Source: DATGZX01 sp035296965
GTDB taxonomy: Bacteria; Planctomycetota; Planctomycetia; Gemmatales; Gemmataceae
Assembly: GCA_035296965.1 (NCBI GenBank)
Contig: DATGZX010000044.1
Location: 1-55,046, forward strand
Length of the DNA stretch: 55,046 nucleotides
Direction of reading: 5' to 3'
In this document: piece after piece, positions 42,984 through 52,754 of the stretch
How positions within the stretch are numbered: the first letter of the stretch is position 1
How the letters are laid out: each line of letters begins with the position of its first letter
Translations under genes and position numbers: made by a program
The notes under the pieces: generated by a model
Databases searched by the model: none
What the model was told of the DNA's origin: nothing
The model's input: the letters and a program-made list of their open reading frames with translations, nothing else

Positions 42984-43742
42984 ATGGAGAACCCTCGGAT
43001 GTCGTCCGTCCCAACTTTGTCCGTGACCTTCCAGGTGCTGGATGGGGTAGACAAGGGACGTGTTTTCCCGGACTTGTCTGTGCCCCTCACCATTGGCCGC
43101 GAAGAAGGGAACCTGCTGCGTCTGAATGACGAGCGTGTCAGCCGGTTCCACGCCAAGGTCCAGCAAGACGGCGGCGATCTCATCCTGACCGACCTCGACA
43201 GCACCAACGGCACCCGCGTCAACGGCCATGTCGTGCAGATCCGCCGGCTGCGCTACGGAGATCGAATCACCCTGGGACGATCTCTCCTTCTTTTTGGCTC
43301 CGACCTGCAGATCGACGAGCGCCGGGCCACGATCCGCGCCACGCTCCATCCGCTCCTCGGCGGCATGCTGGGCGAATTGGCGCACGACCAGGGGCCACCC
43401 ACGATTCATGCCAGCAGCGTTGCCTCTCAGTTCGCGGCCGAGTGCGAATTCGATTTGAATATCAAGGACGAGGTCACCGTGAACGACGGCGACCTGTTCA
43501 TCGGCAGGACACCTCTTCCCCCTTTGCCGCAGAAATTCTCACCGGCGCAATCTGCCCGGCTGGCGGAGATCTTGGATTTCCTGCATCACCATCTCACGCA
43601 GGCGACCGACAACATTCGCGCCAATGATGACGGCACTCAGGTCACACTGACCTATGCCGACTGGCAAGGGGTCCTGGCGGTGCAAAACCTGCTCGCCCGC
43701 TACCTGCGCGCCGTCGCCGAGCCCGACGTGCTTGGCAAGTAA
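42984..43742 (+). CDS. FHA domain protein
   Basis: 252 residues. The FHA domain (about 35-105) has LTIGREEGNLLRLNDERVSRFHAKVQQDGGDLILTDLDSTNGTRVNG, giving the conserved GR, SR-H and NG positions for phosphothreonine binding. The remainder is a less conserved region ending in a helical segment. It probably reads phosphorylation by a Ser/Thr kinase such as those common here. It lies 98 bases downstream of miaA. Confidence 0.9.
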   Translation: MENPRMSSVPTLSVTFQVLDGVDKGRVFPDLSVPLTIGREEGNLLRLNDERVSRFHAKVQQDGGDLILTDLDSTNGTRVNGHVVQIRRLRYGDRITLGRSLLLFGSDLQIDERRATIRATLHPLLGGMLGELAHDQGPPTIHASSVASQFAAECEFDLNIKDEVTVNDGDLFIGRTPLPPLPQKFSPAQSARLAEILDFLHHHLTQATDNIRANDDGTQVTLTYADWQGVLAVQNLLARYLRAVAEPDVLGK

Positions 43743-44230
43743 TCCGCCATTCAGCTGATGCCGCTCTCTGGCAGTGCCTGCCGCGTTGCGTTTTCTTTAT
43801 GCGCGAAAGGCAAACAACGTCTGGTCTTAGGTCGGATCGGGCGAACCACCCTTAACGAGGCCCGTCGGTTTACTTACAATCGTGTCAAACCACTATTGTG
43901 ATGACCGGGACGGCTCTTTTGAATTGCCGTCCTGCTTGCTAGTGATCCTCCAATTTACAGCGCCGACGGGTAAACTTGAAGGAAGAGTAAGATTTTAGGA
44001 GGAAGATTACGATTAAGAAGATGATGAAGAGCACGATCCAGATTAAGAGTAGGATGTCATGCCTGCGCCGCCTACCTAGTCCTGCTCTTTCTCGTGCTCC
44101 TGCTCTTAATCTTCTTCAAAATCTTACTCCTCATCTTAATTCCTTCTCTTTGCGTGGATCGCAGCGCAACCCGTCAGTCGGGAATTGACAGAGAACCAGG
44201 AGGCATGCCGCCGTTCGGCTGAAGGAGCTT
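43743..44230. other. Intergenic region upstream of dnaE
   Basis: No gene is seen. The main content is the purine/pyrimidine inverted repeat at 43981-44147, after which the dnaE ribosome site (AAGGAG, about 44222-44227) follows. The start region may hold the dnaE promoter, but no clear boxes can be named. Confidence 0.4.
43981..44147. repeat. Long imperfect purine/pyrimidine inverted repeat
   Basis: A purine-rich arm (GGAAGAGTAAGATTTT and onward) is complementary over long stretches to a pyrimidine-rich arm; the best stem is GAGTAAGATTTT (43985-43996) with AAAATCTTACTC (44118-44129), and GGAAGATTA, GAGCACGA pair further in. AT-rich compared with the surroundings. The design matches 11655-11756. 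Confidence 0.55.
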
Positions 44231-47200
44231 ATGCCGGAACGTTCCTTTGTTCACTTGCATTGCCACAGTCACTACAGCCTTCTCGACGGCGCTAGCCGCA
44301 TTCCCGAGTTGGTCGAGCGGGCGAAGAGTCAGGGCATGAATGCCTTGGCCTTGACCGACCACGGCAATCTCTACGGTGCCATCGAGTTCTACCGGGAGTG
44401 CCGCGCTGCCGGCATCAATCCGATCCTTGGCTATGAGGCATACGTCGCCGCCAACGGGCGCAGGGAGCGGGATGCGCGTCGGCGCGGGGACGCCGGCTAT
44501 CATCTGACGCTTCTCGCGCAAAATCGCACCGGCTTTCGCAACCTGATCAAGATGGCTTCGGCGGCCTATCTCGAAGGCTACCATTATGTGCCACGCATCG
44601 ACAAGGAACTCCTGGCGACTTACAAGGAGGGGATCATTTGCCTGAGCGGCTGCGCGTCGGGCGAGTTCAGCGAATTCATCTTGAAAGACCAGCTCGACGA
44701 AGCCGGTCGCCTCGCCGAGTGGTTTGCCAAGCTCTTCGGCAAGAACTTCTACGTCGAGATCCAGAATAACGGCCTCGACCTGCAGAAGCGCTGCGCCGAG
44801 TGCGCGACCGACATCGCCAATCGGCTGGGTCTGCCTCTCGTCGCCACCAGCGATGCGCACTACCTCTGCCAGGCAGACAGCTCCGCCCACGATGTCCTGC
44901 TGTGCATCAACACCGGCAAGACCAGGAACGACCAGAATCGCCTGCGTTACGGCAGCGACCAGTTTTACGTCCGCGCACCCGCCGAGATGTACAGCCTCTT
45001 TCCCGGCCAGGCCGACGCGGTAGAGCGCAGCCAGGAGATTGCCGACGGGTGCAATATCGAGCTGGACTTCAAGACTCGTCACTTCCCGGTCTTCACGCCG
45101 CCCGAGGGGAAGGATCCCGAAGCCTTTCTGCGTGAACTATGTGCGGCAGGCTTGCGCGAGCACTACGGTTCACCGCCGCCGCCCGAGGCAGTCGCCCGCT
45201 TGGATCACGAGCTAGGCATCATTTGCCGGATGGGTTTCGCGAGCTACTTCCTCATCGTGTGGGACTTTGTGCGTTTTGCCCGCGAAAACGGCATTCCGGC
45301 AAGCGCCCGCGGCTCGGCCTGCGGGGCCATCGTCACCTACGTCCTGCGGCTCAGCCACGTCGATCCACTGCGCTACGACCTTTTGTTCGAGCGCTTTCTC
45401 GATCCGAACCGCAGCGAGGCGCCCGATATCGATATCGACTTCTGCCAGGAACGGCGCGATGAGGTCATTGCCTATGTCCGCCGCAAGTACGGTGAGCAAA
45501 GCGTCGGCCAGATCGGCACGTTTGGCACGATGGCCGCCCGCGCCGCCATCAAGGACGTGGGCAGGGTCCTCGATCTACCCTTGCCGCGCGTAACGCAGCT
45601 CACGGAAATGATCCCGAAGACCCTCGGGATTACCCTGGACGACGCTCTCAAGCAAAACCCCGATCTCAGGCAAGCCTACGAGAGCGACCCACAGGTGCAC
45701 GAGCTGGTCGACATTGCCCGCAAGCTGGAGGGAACGAACCGCAATGCCGGCACGCATGCGGCCGGCGTGGTGATCGCCAACGGCCCGCTCTCCGATTATG
45801 TGCCGCTGCAGCGCGTGATCCGCAAAGGCGATGACGATGGCCGCAAGCACGACGAGGCCGTGATCACGACGCAATGGGTTATGGGCGATCTGGAGAAGGT
45901 CGGCCTGCTCAAGATGGACTTCCTGGGCCTGCGCACGCTGACCCTTCTCGATAATGCCGTGAAATTGATCGAAAAGACCCGCGGCGTGAAAGTGAACTTG
46001 GCTGAGCTACCTCTGGACGATGCCGAGACTTATGCGCTGCTGCAGCGCGGCGACGCCAAGGGGGTGTTCCAGTTCGAATCCGACGGCATTCGCGAGCTGC
46101 TCAAGCGCATGCGCCCGGACAATATTCTCGATTTGATCGCCTGCAGCGCGCTCTATCGGCCTGGGCCGCTGGGCGGCGGCATGGTCGATGCCTACGTCAA
46201 CCGCAAGCATGGCCGAGAAAAGGCAGTGTATCCGCATGCGGTCATGGAAGAGATCCTGGCTGAGACCTACGGCGTGATGGTCTACCAGGAACAGGTGATG
46301 CACATTCTCAATCGCCTCGGCGGCATCGAGCTGTCCAGCGCCTACGCTTGCATCAAGGCCATCAGCAAAAAGAAGCACGAAATTATCGATCAGCGCCGCG
46401 CGGAGTTCCTCAAAGGCGCCGGCGAGCGCGGCGTCAGCGAAGCGATGGCCAGAGAGATCTTCGATTTGATCACGTTTTTCGGCGGCTACGGTTTCACCAA
46501 AAGCCATAGCGCCGCCTACGCACTCATTGGCTACCAATCCGCGTACCTGAAAGCGCATTACACGGCCGAGTTCATGGCCGCCTTGCTATCGAGCGAAATT
46601 GACGACAGCAACAAGCGCGACATCATGGTCGAGCATATCGAGGACGCGCGCCGCCTCGGCGCCGACGTGTTGCCGCCTGACGTCAACGCCGGCGAAGTCG
46701 ATTTCACGGTCGTGGACGGCAAGATCCTGTTTGGCTTGACCGCCATCAAGGGCGTTGGCCGGGGGGCGGCACAGGAAATCGTCCGGGAACGTTCGGAGCG
46801 GGGAGCCTTCAAGGATCTCTTCGACCTCTGCGAGCGCGTCGATCTGAAATTGATACCTCGTGCTGCACTCGAACGGCTCATCAAGGCCGGGGCTTTCGAT
46901 TGTTTCGGCGGCCGACGCGCCCAGTGGATGCACGTGCTGCCCGCCGCTCTTCAGGCGGCCGGCGAATTACAGCAAGATCGCCGTTCGGGCCAGCGCAATT
47001 TCCTCGATGTCTTCGAAAGCAGCGCGACCGAATCTGTTCCAGCCGCCCAGACGCTGCCCGACATTCCCGAGTGGGGTGATCGCGAGAAACTGAAGAACGA
47101 GAAGGAGGCCCTGGATTTCTATCTCTCCAGTCATCCTTTGGCACAACACGAGGAAGAGCTGCGCCGTTTTGCCTCGCACACCGCCGATCATCTGGATCAA

Positions 47201-47776
47201 CTGGTAGCCAACCAGGAAGTTATTCTGGGCGGCATGATGACGCAAATCCGCTTGCTGAATACGAAAAAGGCCCGCAACGGCAACAGCCGCTATGTACGTT
47301 GCCGGTTCGAAGATTTCACGGGCGCCGTCGAATGCGTGATGTGGCCGGATGACTTTCTGCGCTTCAAAGACGAATTCCGCGAGGACCGCGTTTGCCTGGT
47401 GCGCGGAACGATCGACAGGAGCCAGGAGCGGCCTGTCCTCGTTCTCAGCCGGATCCTGACAATCGACCAGGCGAAACAGGAACTGACGAAATGGCTCAGG
47501 TTGTCGCTAACTCTTGGGGTGCACAGCGCCAAGGAGGTCGAGCAATTGGCGCGCGTCCTGGAGCGGACGCCTGGGACCTGTCCTGTCTATCTTGAAGTGC
47601 GCGATTCCGCGGGCCGCCGCTGCCGCCTCAAGACAGGCGACAGCTTTCGCGTCAATCCCACGAGTGTTGCCGCCAGCGAGCTCGAGATGATCCTCGGTGC
47701 GGGACAGGTTCAGTTCTACGGCCAATCGAACGGCAATGGCCGCAACGGCAAAAAGAGTGGAAAAGACCAATATTGA
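44231..47776 (+). CDS. dnaE: DNA polymerase III alpha subunit DnaE
   Basis: 1181 residues, the catalytic subunit of the replicative polymerase. An N-terminal PHP domain begins at VHLHCHSHYSLLDGAS (about 7-22). The polymerase core includes PDIDIDF with catalytic Asp399, Asp401 and Asp403, preceded by SARGSACGAIVTYVLRL, and later NRNAGTHAAGVVI and FTKSHSAAYALIGYQSAYLKAHY. A C-terminal OB-fold follows (VILGGMMTQIRLLNTKKARNG, about 997-1090). Length and order match DnaE1 rather than PolC. ATG 44231 has AAGGAG upstream. It is not linked to other replication genes here. Confidence 0.97.
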   Translation: MPERSFVHLHCHSHYSLLDGASRIPELVERAKSQGMNALALTDHGNLYGAIEFYRECRAAGINPILGYEAYVAANGRRERDARRRGDAGYHLTLLAQNRTGFRNLIKMASAAYLEGYHYVPRIDKELLATYKEGIICLSGCASGEFSEFILKDQLDEAGRLAEWFAKLFGKNFYVEIQNNGLDLQKRCAECATDIANRLGLPLVATSDAHYLCQADSSAHDVLLCINTGKTRNDQNRLRYGSDQFYVRAPAEMYSLFPGQADAVERSQEIADGCNIELDFKTRHFPVFTPPEGKDPEAFLRELCAAGLREHYGSPPPPEAVARLDHELGIICRMGFASYFLIVWDFVRFARENGIPASARGSACGAIVTYVLRLSHVDPLRYDLLFERFLDPNRSEAPDIDIDFCQERRDEVIAYVRRKYGEQSVGQIGTFGTMAARAAIKDVGRVLDLPLPRVTQLTEMIPKTLGITLDDALKQNPDLRQAYESDPQVHELVDIARKLEGTNRNAGTHAAGVVIANGPLSDYVPLQRVIRKGDDDGRKHDEAVITTQWVMGDLEKVGLLKMDFLGLRTLTLLDNAVKLIEKTRGVKVNLAELPLDDAETYALLQRGDAKGVFQFESDGIRELLKRMRPDNILDLIACSALYRPGPLGGGMVDAYVNRKHGREKAVYPHAVMEEILAETYGVMVYQEQVMHILNRLGGIELSSAYACIKAISKKKHEIIDQRRAEFLKGAGERGVSEAMAREIFDLITFFGGYGFTKSHSAAYALIGYQSAYLKAHYTAEFMAALLSSEIDDSNKRDIMVEHIEDARRLGADVLPPDVNAGEVDFTVVDGKILFGLTAIKGVGRGAAQEIVRERSERGAFKDLFDLCERVDLKLIPRAALERLIKAGAFDCFGGRRAQWMHVLPAALQAAGELQQDRRSGQRNFLDVFESSATESVPAAQTLPDIPEWGDREKLKNEKEALDFYLSSHPLAQHEEELRRFASHTADHLDQLVANQEVILGGMMTQIRLLNTKKARNGNSRYVRCRFEDFTGAVECVMWPDDFLRFKDEFREDRVCLVRGTIDRSQERPVLVLSRILTIDQAKQELTKWLRLSLTLGVHSAKEVEQLARVLERTPGTCPVYLEVRDSAGRRCRLKTGDSFRVNPTSVAASELEMILGAGQVQFYGQSNGNGRNGKKSGKDQY

Positions 47777-47816
47777 TCGCTGCGCAATCAGTGCCTCATG
47801 CTTCGTTAGCCCCTCG

Positions 47817-47865
47817 CCCCCGTACTCGGGGGAGAAGATAGGTCCTATGGGTCCCTGGGACCTAT
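47817..47865. terminator. Paired hairpins between convergent dnaE and glycosyltransferase genes
   Basis: CCCCCG TACT CGGGGG (47817-47832) is followed by ATAGGTCC...GGACCTAT (47838-47865). Together they could stop transcription from either side. The second overlaps the stop of the minus-strand gene (47862). No long T-run. Confidence 0.45.
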
Positions 47866-48617
47866 GGTCCCGGCTGTGCGTCGCCGTCCCATCCAAGAAA
47901 TGCTTTGAAGCCGAGCAAGAAGATGACTCCAATCGAGCGCATGGCCTCGTGGGGATCGACCTTGGATTTGCCGGCGCGGCGATTCTCGAAAATGATGGGC
48001 GTCTCGCCAATACGGCAGCCTGCCTTACGGCAGCGATAGAGCATTTCCTCTTGAAACGAATAACCTCTGGAGACCATGTTTTCCAATTTGGCCTGGCGGA
48101 GCCTGGACACGCGGTAGCAGCGGTAAGCTCCGCTCGTGTCGTGGGCGGGAATGCGAAAGAGCAGGCGCGCGACGCTGTTGACTCCCCAGCTCAAAACACG
48201 CCGCGACCAGGGCCAATTGGACACTCCCCCTCCGGGAACGTAGCGAGACCCGATCATGACATCCTGCTGCTTCATGCCGGCAAGGAGCGCCGGCAGATAG
48301 CGTGGGGGATGGCTGAAGTCGGCGTCCATGTTGACGAGCAGGCCGTAGTCATGATCGCAGGCGTAGCGCACGCCGGCCAGGGTGGCCGTGCCCAGGCCTA
48401 GTTTCCCCGGGCGATGCAACACGTGGATGCGGGCATCCTTGGCTGCCAACTCGTCGGCCAGTTTTCCGGTTCCGTCGGGCGAATTGTCATCGATGACCAG
48501 GATGTCGGCCTCGGGCACGGCAGCCTGGATCTCGCTGATGAGCGGAGCCAGGTTGTCGCGCTCGTTGTACGTCGCGAGCGAAACGAGAATCCGCTGGACG
48601 GCTACGGGGGCTGACAC
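47862..48617 (-). CDS. Polyprenol-phosphate mannose synthase-like glycosyltransferase
   Basis: 251 residues from a GTG at 48617, with GAGGAG upstream. The GT2 fold shows ILVSLATYNERDNLAPLISEI, ILVIDDNSPDGTGKLADEL, VNMDADFSHPP (DxD) and RYVPGGGVSNWPWSRRVLSWG, then TSGAYRCYR. These match the DPM1/polyprenol-monophosphomannose synthase family, which loads mannose from GDP-mannose onto polyprenyl phosphate. The product would feed membrane mannosyltransferases such as the PIG-V-like enzyme at 17515-18846. No C-terminal membrane domain is present. Confidence 0.88.
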   Translation of the reverse strand: MSAPVAVQRILVSLATYNERDNLAPLISEIQAAVPEADILVIDDNSPDGTGKLADELAAKDARIHVLHRPGKLGLGTATLAGVRYACDHDYGLLVNMDADFSHPPRYLPALLAGMKQQDVMIGSRYVPGGGVSNWPWSRRVLSWGVNSVARLLFRIPAHDTSGAYRCYRVSRLRQAKLENMVSRGYSFQEEMLYRCRKAGCRIGETPIIFENRRAGKSKVDPHEAMRSIGVIFLLGFKAFLGWDGDAQPGP

Positions 48618-48738
48618 GGCAACTCCTCGGTTTATTTTGCTTCGTGCATTTCCGGTGACTGCGAATTTATCCTACGGTATCATAAAAGGCGGAAAAGGGT
48701 TCGAAGCCTGGCATCGCCTCTGAGAGAGCACGCAATAG

Positions 48739-49452
48739 ATGGAAGCGACCATCCTCGTTACTTGTCCAGACTGCAAGAAACAGTTAAAAGGTCCGGCGGA
48801 ACTGCAGGGCAAGAAAGTCCGCTGCAAGTTCTGTGGACATACTTTTACCGTCACGGTAAATGCGCCGAGCAAAGCGCCGGCCGGCAAATCCACGCCAGCG
48901 AAACCGACTGGCGACAGATCCGCGTCGGCAAAGACAGCTCAGGCACAGGCCCCTGCGAAACGAACTGGCTCACCACCGGGGCCAGCCAAGTCGAAGCCCA
49001 GCGCAGGCGCAGCAAATCGTTCGCCGGCGCAGCCTTCTTCCCCCCCGGCGGAAGAACAGAACCCTTACAAAATGGGCGATGTTGTCAAGTTTTCCCGATG
49101 TCCGCAGTGCGCCGCGGAAATGGAAGAGGATGCGATCATCTGTTTGGAATGCGGTTATAACCTCCAGACACGGACGCGCACCGAAACACGCAAGACTTAC
49201 CAAACCACCGCCGGGGATCGGACCAAGTGGCTCTTTCCCGGTACGGTCTGTGCGATCGTGGCCGTTATCGCTGTCGGCGTCATCGCTTTCCTGTGGATTT
49301 TCTTCTGGTCACAACGTGATGAGCAGATGATCTTCGCGATGCAAGTTTGGGGCAGCGTGATCCTTGCCTTCACCGCCTGGCTCACCGGCAGGTTCGCATT
49401 CAAACGCTTGATCCTTCACCCGGTGCCTCCGGAAAAAATAAAACACCGGTGA
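48739..49452 (+). CDS. Double zinc-ribbon membrane protein
   Basis: 237 residues. The N-terminus has an MJ0042-type zinc finger (CPDCKKQLKGPAELQGKKVRCKFCGHTF). A long Pro/Ala/Lys linker follows, then a second ribbon (CPQCAAEMEEDAIICLECGYNL) and two membrane helices (about 160-181, TVCAIVAVIAVGVIAFLWIFFW, and 195-212). Proteins of this build are very common in planctomycetes and of unknown role. It lies 121 bases from the divergent mannose synthase gene. Confidence 0.82.
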   Translation: MEATILVTCPDCKKQLKGPAELQGKKVRCKFCGHTFTVTVNAPSKAPAGKSTPAKPTGDRSASAKTAQAQAPAKRTGSPPGPAKSKPSAGAANRSPAQPSSPPAEEQNPYKMGDVVKFSRCPQCAAEMEEDAIICLECGYNLQTRTRTETRKTYQTTAGDRTKWLFPGTVCAIVAVIAVGVIAFLWIFFWSQRDEQMIFAMQVWGSVILAFTAWLTGRFAFKRLILHPVPPEKIKHR

Positions 49453-49582
49453 GCGCCGGGACATGCCTGGCCGTTCTCCCTTGACCCGGCCCCTTGAGAC
49501 AGCTGATGCCATCCGTTACCATTGTCGCCTGGCTCCCTTCGGGATAACGTGACCGCGACTCCTTCCGGAGAGTACTTCTCCC

Positions 49583-51118
49583 ATGCTCGCCAAGCTCAAT
49601 GCGTTTGCGCTTGAGGGGATCGAAGCCATCCCGGTCGAAGCCGAGGTGGATGCCTCGGCGGGGTTGCCCAAGACCATTCTCGTGGGCCTGCTCGAGACTT
49701 CGGTCAAGGAAAGTGTCCACCGCATCGAACGGGCGCTCGCCAATCTCGGTTATGAGCGCCATCCCGGGCGCACCGTCATCAATTTGGCCCCTGCCGAACA
49801 AAAGAAAGATGCCGGCGGCTTCGATTTGCCGATTGCCCTGGGGCTGCTGGTCGCGACGGGGCAATTGTTGCCGGAGCAGGTGCGCGACTACGGCATCATG
49901 GGCGAGCTGGCCCTGGACGGCAGTGTCCGGCCAATCAGGGGCGCCCTGTCGATGGCCATGAACGCGGCCGAGCGTGGCATCAAGAAGCTGCTGCTGCCGG
50001 CAGCCAATGCGCGCGAAGCGGCCGTGGTCGAGGCGGTTTCCGTCTATGGAGTGCACTCGCTGACGGAAGCAGTCGGCATCCTCTCGGGCCACCTGCAGGC
50101 GGAGCCGGTGGCCTCCGAGATCGAGGAGCTGTTCGCCAAGTTGAACACCTATGAAGTAGACTTCGCCGACGTGCGCGGGCAGGAGTTTGCCAAGCGCGCG
50201 CTCGTGGTGGCGGCGGCCGGCGGCCACAACGTCTTGATGATCGGGTCTCCCGGTGCGGGCAAGACCATGCTGGCCCAGCGGCTGCCGACGATCCTGCCGC
50301 CCTTGACGCCGACGGAGAGCCTGGAAACCACGCGCATCTACAGCGTCCTGGGCCGGCTCAAGCCGGATGAGCCGTTGCTGGCCAAGCGCCCCTTCCGCAC
50401 GCCGCACCACACGATTAGCGACGCCGGCATGGTCGGCGGCGGCAGTACGCCCGCTCCCGGCGAGATCAGCCTGGCCCATCACGGCGTGCTGTTTCTCGAC
50501 GAGTTGCCCGAGTTTCACCGCCGCAGCCTCGAGGTGCTCCGCCAGCCGCTCGAGCAAGGCCAAGTGACCATCTCGCGGGCACTCCATTCCACGACCTTCC
50601 CGGCAAGCTTCGTGCTCGTGGCGGCGATGAACCCCTGCCCATGTGGCTACCTGGGCGACAGCCGGCGTCCTTGCAAGTGCAACCCCATGCAGATCGAGCG
50701 CTACATGGCCAAGATCAGCGGCCCGCTGCTGGACCGCATCGACATGCACATTGAAGTCCCGAGCGTGCCCTTCCAGGAGCTGGCCGCCAACGCGGACGGC
50801 ACGCCGAGCGCCGACATGCGCGAGCAGGTGCACCGCGCCCGCGCAGCCCAACACGAGCGTTTCGGCCGCGACAGCCACCGCTTGAACAGCCGCATGACCA
50901 GCCGGCAGCTACGCCGCTATTGCACGCTCGACGACGACGGCCGCAAGCTTCTCAAAACCGCCATGGACGAACTGGGCCTATCAGCACGGGCCCACGACCG
51001 GATCCTGCGCATGGCGCGCACGATCGCGGACCTGGACCAGTCAGCCGACCTCAAGACAGCGCATGTTATCGAGGCGATTGGGTATCGGAGTTTGGATAGG
51101 AAGCTGTGGGCGCGGTAG
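49583..51118 (+). CDS. comM: YifB/ComM family Mg-chelatase-like AAA+ ATPase
   Basis: 511 residues of the expected family length. An N-terminal domain (about 1-165) starts KLNAFALEGIEAIPVEAEVDASAGLPKTILVGL. The AAA+ core holds Walker A GSPGAGKT (about 219-226), Walker B LFLDELPEF and AAMNPCPCGYLGD, with GPLLDRIDMHIEVP near the end, and a C-terminal helical domain. ComM is a hexameric helicase promoting branch migration in natural transformation. A degraded copy of its Walker A region lies 415 bases downstream. Confidence 0.92.
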   Translation: MLAKLNAFALEGIEAIPVEAEVDASAGLPKTILVGLLETSVKESVHRIERALANLGYERHPGRTVINLAPAEQKKDAGGFDLPIALGLLVATGQLLPEQVRDYGIMGELALDGSVRPIRGALSMAMNAAERGIKKLLLPAANAREAAVVEAVSVYGVHSLTEAVGILSGHLQAEPVASEIEELFAKLNTYEVDFADVRGQEFAKRALVVAAAGGHNVLMIGSPGAGKTMLAQRLPTILPPLTPTESLETTRIYSVLGRLKPDEPLLAKRPFRTPHHTISDAGMVGGGSTPAPGEISLAHHGVLFLDELPEFHRRSLEVLRQPLEQGQVTISRALHSTTFPASFVLVAAMNPCPCGYLGDSRRPCKCNPMQIERYMAKISGPLLDRIDMHIEVPSVPFQELAANADGTPSADMREQVHRARAAQHERFGRDSHRLNSRMTSRQLRRYCTLDDDGRKLLKTAMDELGLSARAHDRILRMARTIADLDQSADLKTAHVIEAIGYRSLDRKLWAR

Positions 51119-51188
51119 GGCTTATCCGGCAGATCACCGGGCAATCAAGGGTACCTGTCGCTGGTTATGAACGCGGCGAAGCGCTTAT

Positions 51189-51515
51189 ATGCGAGAAGAT
51201 GTGATCGACTTTCTGAAATCCCTGCTTGAAGGTCGTTTGCAAGGAAGCGAGTGGCACGAATGGCTCCAAGTTAATGACCCTTACCTCAGAGAAAATCTCT
51301 CGCCGGGAAGTTTCTTGAGGTTAAAGTTTCACCCGTTGGCAGAGGCCAAATCAATCCTTGAAGAAAAGGAAGTGGCCTTTGATGCCTCGGATTCTCTTGA
51401 ATGGCTGGACATTGATTCGCGTTCCGGAAGATGTCGGTACTGCGGGGAGCAATTAGATCACAACAAGGCTGGCTGGACCTGGTACCCGAAAGGATGCTTT
51501 CGGCTCATGGTGTGA
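51189..51515 (+). CDS. Small hypothetical protein with a CxxC
   Basis: 108 residues from ATG 51189. The N-terminal half is helical (VIDFLKSLLEGRLQGSEWHEWLQVND), the C-terminal part has CRYCGEQLDHNKAGWTWYPKGC, which could be a partial zinc site. No ribosome site is strong. Unknown function. Confidence 0.45.
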   Translation: MREDVIDFLKSLLEGRLQGSEWHEWLQVNDPYLRENLSPGSFLRLKFHPLAEAKSILEEKEVAFDASDSLEWLDIDSRSGRCRYCGEQLDHNKAGWTWYPKGCFRLMV

Positions 51516-51532
51516 CCATAAGGCGTGCATCG

Positions 51533-51628
51533 ATGATGCTGATGATTGGCTCTTCTGGTAGGCGCAATACCTCCTCACTGGACGAGGGATTCCCGCCGCC
51601 CTTGACACCGGCGGAGAGCCCTGAGTAA
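51533..51628 (+). pseudogene. Decayed fragment of a comM-like Walker A region
   Basis: The reading frame MLMIGSSGRRNTSSLDEGF, then PPPLTPAESPE, lines up with ComM's LMIGSPGAGKT...PPLTPTESLE. The lysine of Walker A is lost and the frame ends in TAA directly after. It looks like a leftover of a partial copy from the adjacent comM or from a paralogue. Confidence 0.55.
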
Positions 51629-51819
51629 CCTGCGGCCAACTTAGCAAGAGTGAGCCAAGAACTGGTCTAGTTGAAATTTGCCCCGTGAGTTTCTTTTTTT
51701 GATTTCTCAAGGTGCGACGGAAGAACAGGACGTGCTCTTTCGGGAGTTCCTGAAAGAAGCAGGGGAGCGCTTTCCGTTGGCTTGCCGGGAAGCCATTCTC
51801 GGATACGATTGCCAGAAAT

Positions 51820-52548
51820 TTAGATGCGAGCCGAAAATCGTCCTTGGCGATCGCGCGGCCCATCAGAATTGAAATTGGCCTCCTGAACAGGAACCGGCCC
51901 TGCCTTGCCGCTCTGTCGTCCCTGCCCGAAGCGTTCGTTGTACGCTTCGATGTTTTGCATCTCTTGCTCGGGATCGAGGCCTTCTTCCTGCTGCACGGTT
52001 TGCCGGCTCTTCCAGCCGCTGGTGACGCGAATTTGGTTGGCTTGGGCTTCGTCGCGCTCATCGCGTGCGAGAATGCTTGGCGCTTCGCATTGGATGTCGA
52101 TCAGGTGGGGCGTGTCCAGCGGCAGCCGGCCGTAGTCGATGGCGTACTCGATTGCTTCCCATAGGACTTGCGTAAACACCTTCTTGTAGGCGTTCTGCTT
52201 CTGCGTCGCGCTGCGTACGAAAGGGGCATGCGCGGTCAGGCTGGCGGTGTACGCGGCCATGTCGGCGCCGCTGCCGGTTGCGAGCCACTCCGGGGCGTTC
52301 CAGCGGCAGCCGGCGCCACGCAGTGTCGCGTGCAGGATGTCGATGAAGCCCGACGCGTTGGCAGCTCCCGGCGGTTGCACGTATTGCATGCCGCGCGGGA
52401 TGTCGGCGATGGTGCCGGGTTCGATCTGCTTGTAGTTGATCTGGGCGCCGGTGAGCGGGTTGGTGCGGAAGAAGGCAAGCTGTTGAGTGTTGAGGAATTG
52501 TTGGAAATCTATGTGGGTTGCTGGGCGGCATCGTCCGGCTCCCACCAC
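51820..52548 (-). pseudogene. Phage portal-protein remnant (C-terminal part)
   Basis: The minus-strand frame of 242 codons matches the C-terminal half of portal-type proteins in which PGTI(A/L)DIP(R/K)GM is followed by a helical region: here EPGTIADIPRGMQYVQPPGAANASGFIDILHATLRGAGCRWNAPEWLATGSGADMAAYTASLTA, then IRVTSGWKSRQTVQQEEGLDPEQE. Complete portals have 400-600 residues, and the N-terminal part is missing upstream of 52548. No capsid, terminase or tail genes are nearby, so this is prophage or transfer-agent debris. The family assignment is from memory of the pattern. Confidence 0.55.
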
Positions 52549-52754
52549 TGAACAGATAGCTCGTCGACGAAGTTTTTCTTGCCGCTCTAGAATGGCGACT
52601 TAACCTGATGAGGCTTCCTCATGGATGATTCCTTCTCTGTCTTGTCCGCAAGGGTGCAGACGAATGGCACAACAGAGGCCACTCCAAGTAATCTCCTTGA
52701 TAGCTGATTGGCTTTAGGTACGTGAGTATTGCCACCCTGTGTCACGGGCGCGCT

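Noticed and set aside
51678..51872. 64-codon plus-strand ORF
   Set aside because: TTG start without ribosome site; overlaps the portal remnant's 3' end and shows no family match.
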